Assembly: GCA_030524205.1 (NCBI GenBank)
Contig: JAUNGZ010000002.1
Coordinates: 62,001 to 126,000, forward strand
Reading direction: 5' to 3'
Length of the DNA stretch: 64,000 nt
Source: Eubacteriales bacterium
Lineage (GTDB): Bacteria > Bacillota > Clostridia > Oscillospirales > Butyricicoccaceae
Shown: piece after piece, positions 60,829 through 64,000 of the stretch
Layout of the letters: each line of letters begins with the position of its first letter
Position numbering within the stretch: position 1 is the stretch's first letter
Position numbers and translations under genes: made by a program
Notes under the pieces: model-generated
What the model was told of the DNA's origin: nothing
The model's input: only the letters and a program-made list of their open reading frames with translations
Databases searched by the model: none

Positions 60829-61914
60829 ATGAAATGTCTGCTGAAATATCAGTGGGTCAAACTCCCGCGTAATCATCTTCCGCCTGGTAAGGGCATTATG
60901 GGCGCATGGGCACGGCTGGCCTCGCGGTCTGCTTTCCGAAATGGAACCGCCGTCTACTGTGGCTATACTAATGAAGTCACCATCGGAACATGGGCCGGTG
61001 GTATCGTCGGCCTCAAGAGCATTCTGGGTCTCAAGCGGCGTCAGCAGGCCTTGGAAATGATGGACAGGCTTGCAGAGCTTGACTATATCGACTACGCTCT
61101 GGCCAAAACAAAGAAACTGACCTATCAGGTAAAAGACTGGGTCGTGAAGTGCTCTGGTGAACCCTGTATGGGCCGCGGAGCCGTTTATGCAACGGAGGGG
61201 TATGGTTTTCTGTGCCTGCCTCGAAATATCACACAGCGCCTTTTGGAGCGCAATTATCAGTTCGATGAGGCGGACGCATGGCTGGATCTCTGGTGCCACA
61301 CAGTTTGGCAGGAACCCAGCAATGTGTTTTCTCATATGGCGCCTGCTGTTCAGCTGGGACGGTATGGCTCCATTTTAACTTTGGAGTCCCTTGGCCGTCG
61401 CTGGGGATGGGAAAAGACGAAAGTCTGGCGCTTTTTCAAAAAACATGCGGATGCCTTCCCGCTGTACAAGCTACCAGGTTCTTTCGGCTGTCTGGTCCTC
61501 AACGCCGCCTATCCTACAGGTGAACCTTTTGTCGTACCATCTCTCGCCCAAGTCGTAAGTATTTTGGAAAAAATACGCATTCAGGGCAAAAATGCGTCCA
61601 GTGAACTGGCTAGCAATCATGAGCGCATTTGCAAACTGGTCGCGTGGTACAGCCATGCCGTTCAGTTGTCGGATTGGGAAAGCTCTTCTCTTCCAGAAAA
61701 CGGAGAAAACCGTGTTGCACATCCGGACCTTAATATTACGCGGGCGTATTTTTCTCTGTGTGAGATTTTAGAGTATGTAAGAGAGGACTGCCAAGGTATT
61801 AGTTCATCCAGCCAGCAAATCAAAACCAACCATGGCGTCCTGTCAAGAGCAGGACCCGTGGATCACTATGGAGGAATCGAATATGACGGATTTGAAGGCA
61901 CCCTCTTGTGGTGA
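60829..61914 (+). CDS. Element-encoded protein with winged-helix-like segments, function unknown
   Basis: 361 aa with AAGGAGG eight bases upstream. No family that I can name with confidence. The N-terminal third (VTIGTWAGGIVGLKSILGLKRRQQALEMM) and the middle (SILTLESLGRRWGWEKTKVWRFFKKH, about residues 183-208) each look like helix-turn-helix DNA-binding units, as in replication or partition initiators. The C-terminal part (about 245-360) is polar and low in predicted structure. The next gene overlaps its end, suggesting a shared operon. Confidence 0.7.
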   Translation: MKCLLKYQWVKLPRNHLPPGKGIMGAWARLASRSAFRNGTAVYCGYTNEVTIGTWAGGIVGLKSILGLKRRQQALEMMDRLAELDYIDYALAKTKKLTYQVKDWVVKCSGEPCMGRGAVYATEGYGFLCLPRNITQRLLERNYQFDEADAWLDLWCHTVWQEPSNVFSHMAPAVQLGRYGSILTLESLGRRWGWEKTKVWRFFKKHADAFPLYKLPGSFGCLVLNAAYPTGEPFVVPSLAQVVSILEKIRIQGKNASSELASNHERICKLVAWYSHAVQLSDWESSSLPENGENRVAHPDLNITRAYFSLCEILEYVREDCQGISSSSQQIKTNHGVLSRAGPVDHYGGIEYDGFEGTLLW

Positions 61915-62509
61915 GTTAAGTAACCAGGGTTGTTCTGCACAGACTGAACAGTTGCTTTCTCTGCTGGAGCGCAGAGGGCTCGTGGAAGACTCAAGCATCC
62001 GAAACGATAAAGCACGGGCCGCAGAACAGGAAATGCGCCGCAATATGTATCACAACACACAGATCATGCTCAAGCACTACCGGGATATTGTCTGGGCGCT
62101 GGAGTGCTTCCCCAGCGAGATCGCAGAGGAACTTGAGACCCCTCTGAAGGATCTGGATGCGCTGCTCAGTGTGGTGGACACCCAGGTCGCCCTTGGCAAC
62201 GCCAAACTGGAGCACCGGCTGCTCAGTGTCAGGAAATCCCGGTTGCTGTTGGACCGAATTAACGATGCGCTGACGGTCCTGCGAAATAAGCCCGGCAATG
62301 GCGAACTGATGTATAACATCATTTTTCAGACCTTTATCACACCGGACAAGCTGACCCATTCAGACATTCTGTACCGCCTGGACATCTCAGAGCGGCATTA
62401 TTACCGGCTGCGCCAGCAAGCAGTCAACATCCTCTCTATCCGCCTGTGGACAGCGCCCGTGGGATGCCTAGACGCCTGGCTGGAGATTCTAACTCTGCTG
62501 GAGGGGTGA
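61883..62509 (+). CDS. Element-encoded protein with C-terminal sigma/ArpU-like helix-turn-helix, function unknown
   Basis: 208 aa from ATG 61883 (GGAGGA upstream), overlapping the previous gene by 32 bases; an earlier ATG at 61832 has no ribosome site. Mostly helical, with coiled-coil-like AAEQEMRRNMYHNTQIMLKHY and later LTHSDILYRLDISERHYYRL (about 170-190), a helix-turn-helix reminiscent of phage ArpU-type late regulators. Probably controls the element's transfer genes (inference). Confidence 0.68.
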   Translation: MTDLKAPSCGELSNQGCSAQTEQLLSLLERRGLVEDSSIRNDKARAAEQEMRRNMYHNTQIMLKHYRDIVWALECFPSEIAEELETPLKDLDALLSVVDTQVALGNAKLEHRLLSVRKSRLLLDRINDALTVLRNKPGNGELMYNIIFQTFITPDKLTHSDILYRLDISERHYYRLRQQAVNILSIRLWTAPVGCLDAWLEILTLLEG

Positions 62510-62619
62510 TGGCAGGGTTTATGGCAGAAAAATGGCAGAAAATTGGCAAGGTCTGTGCGGATGACAAGGAAACTGTAAATGTGGTATCCTGATATCGTCC
62601 AAAACTGGACCCGGCAGTA

Positions 62620-62666
62620 AAGGCCGCCACGAAGCGATTACCTCTGGTCGCTTTGGGGCGGCTTTT
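62620..62666 (+). terminator. Terminator or attenuator before the transfer-type genes
   Basis: AGGCCGCC ... GGCGGCTTTT with an inner ACGAAGCGA / TCGCTTTGG pairing. Just upstream, ATGGCAG occurs three times in 35 bases (62511-62540). Confidence 0.65.
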
Positions 62667-62700
62667 CTGCTACCCATATCACAAGAGAGGAGGTAGTCAA

Positions 62701-63081
62701 ATGGCACAGGAGCAGAAAAAACTGGATGATGGAGGGAAATCATCCGCCCGGCTGCAGCGGCGGATTCAAGCTGTAGCAATCACCTGCTACATGGCCGTTC
62801 TGTTTATTCAGCCGGCAGCGGCAGCAGATACCATGTGGACGAGGTTTTCCAGCATCATGGCAGATGTCTATGGCGAACTGGTAGGGATATCCACTATTGT
62901 CGCAGTGACGGCATCGGCAGTTGCCCTACTGGTGCGGATGATCTCACGCAATGAAAGGGCAGTCGCTGAAGCCACAAGCTGGCTGAAGCGAATTGTCGTC
63001 ACCTGGCTCGTTTTGAACACCCTGGGTTTTGCGGTCGCATACCTGCAACCTTTGATCCAAGGCGGACAGTACACGCCATAA
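62701..63081 (+). CDS. Two-helix pilin-like membrane protein (VirB2/TrbC-type), conjugation-associated
   Basis: 126 aa from ATG 62701 (GAGGAGG upstream). Basic N-terminus, a signal-like helix ending VLFIQPAAAADTMW (about 36-44), then two hydrophobic helices (IVAVTASAVALLVRM about 68-85 and IVVTWLVLNTLGFAVAYL about 98-117) joined by a charged loop. This size and topology are typical of VirB2/TrbC-like pilins or the DUF3852-type proteins next to VirB4/VirB6 genes in Clostridial elements. Family assignment is by topology and recall only. Confidence 0.7.
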   Translation: MAQEQKKLDDGGKSSARLQRRIQAVAITCYMAVLFIQPAAAADTMWTRFSSIMADVYGELVGISTIVAVTASAVALLVRMISRNERAVAEATSWLKRIVVTWLVLNTLGFAVAYLQPLIQGGQYTP

Positions 63082-63101
63082 TCTGAAGGAGGAAGTTTAC
63101 C

Positions 63102-64000
63102 GTGAGAAAAAAACTCGCATTTATTTCGACCACACTGCTGGTACTGTCTATTCTGGCAGTACCTGCCAGTGCGGCGAACACCCCCGCTCTGTCAGAACCC
63201 GATGCGATGCTGCCAGTGGATATCGTTGTTGACACTCAGGCGAATGAAATTCGAAAAGTCTATGACCTCCCTCCTAATACGGACCCTTCCACATTGCCTA
63301 TGGAAGCATTTGAACGGGACGAGATGCTGTATGAATGCACCGACATCCTCCGGGAAGTCATCATTGGCAATGAGACGCAGGTGATCACCCAAAGTGAAAC
63401 AGTAGAAAGCGAGAAGAAGGATTTGGAGACGCTTCTGGAGCTGTTGCCTCAGGAAAAGGAAGTCACCACGGAGGACGGTTATACTGGTACTTTGATGCTG
63501 GACCTGGATTCCATCAAGAGCGAGGTATCCGGATACGGTACCAGCAGTAAGGCAGTCACAGCTACACGCAGTTACCCAAACTTATCGGATGCCGATACGA
63601 ACCATATCCCTAAAACGGTCGAGGATGGGGGGCGGACCCTCACTCTACAGGATGTCCAATGGCAGACCGATAACACTTACAACGCGGATGACTACGAGAT
63701 CGGAGATCGGTACACTGCGATCTGCACCTACGGCGGTACCAAGTCCACCAGTTATGTCAAGGGATACACCACCACCGCAGACTACACCGGCGAAGTTTTC
63801 CGTACCGGCGTATCGGTCATCCGATATACGGTCATCTTCAGCGGAACGCCCGTTGAACCTGTAGAACCAGAGCAAACATCAGATGCCGGAGCTGTTCCGG
63901 TATGGCTGTTTACTGTGTTCCCCGCACTGGCCGCCCTCGGTGCCGGTGTCGGCGGGACCTATTATCTTATGAGACGAAAGGAGCGCAAGGGCTATGAAGA
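63102..64000 (+). CDS. Secreted, membrane-anchored element protein, 3' end cut by the window
   Basis: GTG start at 63102 with AAGGAGGAAG upstream; open to base 64000 (299 complete codons). Signal peptide LLVLSILAVPASAAN, a long extracellular region (about 25-265) with acidic and Thr-rich beta-type segments, then a hydrophobic helix (VWLFTVFPALAALGAGVGG, about 267-287) and a basic MRRKERKG stop-transfer tail. Surface proteins with this layout lie in the transfer region of Gram-positive conjugative elements. No sortase LPxTG motif is visible before the edge. It follows the pilin-like gene by 20 bases. Confidence 0.75.
   Translation, partial: MRKKLAFISTTLLVLSILAVPASAANTPALSEPDAMLPVDIVVDTQANEIRKVYDLPPNTDPSTLPMEAFERDEMLYECTDILREVIIGNETQVITQSETVESEKKDLETLLELLPQEKEVTTEDGYTGTLMLDLDSIKSEVSGYGTSSKAVTATRSYPNLSDADTNHIPKTVEDGGRTLTLQDVQWQTDNTYNADDYEIGDRYTAICTYGGTKSTSYVKGYTTTADYTGEVFRTGVSVIRYTVIFSGTPVEPVEPEQTSDAGAVPVWLFTVFPALAALGAGVGGTYYLMRRKERKGYE

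Larger units (their letters stand above)
58041..64000. mobile_element. Integrative (probably conjugative) element, left end; continues past the window
   Basis: Starts at the tRNA-fMet 3' half. Composition shifts abruptly: lower GC and different codon use from 58.1 kb on. Contents are accessory: AbiE toxin-antitoxin, zinc-ribbon microprotein, two helix-turn-helix-type proteins, a pilin-like two-helix membrane protein and a signal-peptide/C-terminal-anchor surface protein, an order seen in conjugative elements of gut Clostridia. Integrase, relaxase and coupling protein are not in the window, so conjugation ability is inferred. Confidence 0.8.

Overview
The window looks like the chromosome of a high-GC, gut-type anaerobic Firmicute, probably an Oscillospirales-like Clostridium. 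The evidence is GC-rich codon use, strong AGGAGG ribosome sites, YesM/YesN two-component systems, many sugar operons, split transketolases, small 2x[4Fe-4S] flavoproteins and a LexA box of Gram-positive type. Species cannot be fixed from sequence alone. From about 58.04 kb the composition changes and an integrative element begins. It sits against a 3' half of an initiator tRNA-fMet gene and runs off the right edge.

Layout. 0-3.5 kb: end of a split transketolase pair, a GldA-type dehydrogenase and an AraC regulator. 3.7-6.8 kb: a flavin/ferredoxin protein overlapping an OpuF-type compatible-solute ABC transporter whose permease and binding protein are fused. 7-7.8 kb: a cyclase-family hydrolase. 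7.8-17.8 kb: YesM/YesN system, a ribose/xylose-type ABC importer, a TIM-barrel isomerase and a zinc dehydrogenase. 18-26.7 kb: AraC regulator, three zinc-dependent (MDR) dehydrogenases, a second split transketolase and a GPH-family sugar transporter. 27-33.9 kb: hexuronate operon with UxaE tagaturonate epimerase, MDR dehydrogenase, complete TRAP transporter and a UxaB-like reductase. 33.9-38.6 kb: a second YesM/YesN system divergent from an orphan binding protein. 39.7-48 kb: an MglBAC-type galactose importer followed by a binding-protein/YesM/YesN sensing unit. 48.1-54.5 kb: Leloir genes galK-galE-galT-galM with a LacI-type regulator whose operators are visible, and a dense hairpin array between galK and galE. 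54.7-57.9 kb: flavodoxin/ferredoxin protein, a LexA-controlled small protein and an SLH-domain surface protein. 58-64 kb: the integrative element, with an att site, arm-type repeats, an AbiE toxin-antitoxin pair, a zinc-ribbon microprotein, two DNA-binding-type proteins, a pilin-like membrane protein and a membrane-anchored surface protein.

How it works together. The region is a carbohydrate-acquisition island: three two-component systems, three AraC/LacI-type regulators, four importers (two sugar ABC, one TRAP, one GPH) and five MDR dehydrogenases. Galactose has a complete route (Mgl import, then GalM, GalK, GalT and GalE). Hexuronate is handled by TRAP, UxaE and UxaB. The most unusual part is the second split transketolase (22.4-24.2 kb). 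It lies between polyol-type dehydrogenases and a sugar symporter with no sugar kinase nearby, and by my hand alignment its C-terminal subunit has lost three of the four residues that hold the substrate phosphate in E. coli/yeast transketolase. I infer a kinase-free route in which a polyol is oxidised to a free ketose that the transketolase then cleaves. This is a hypothesis.
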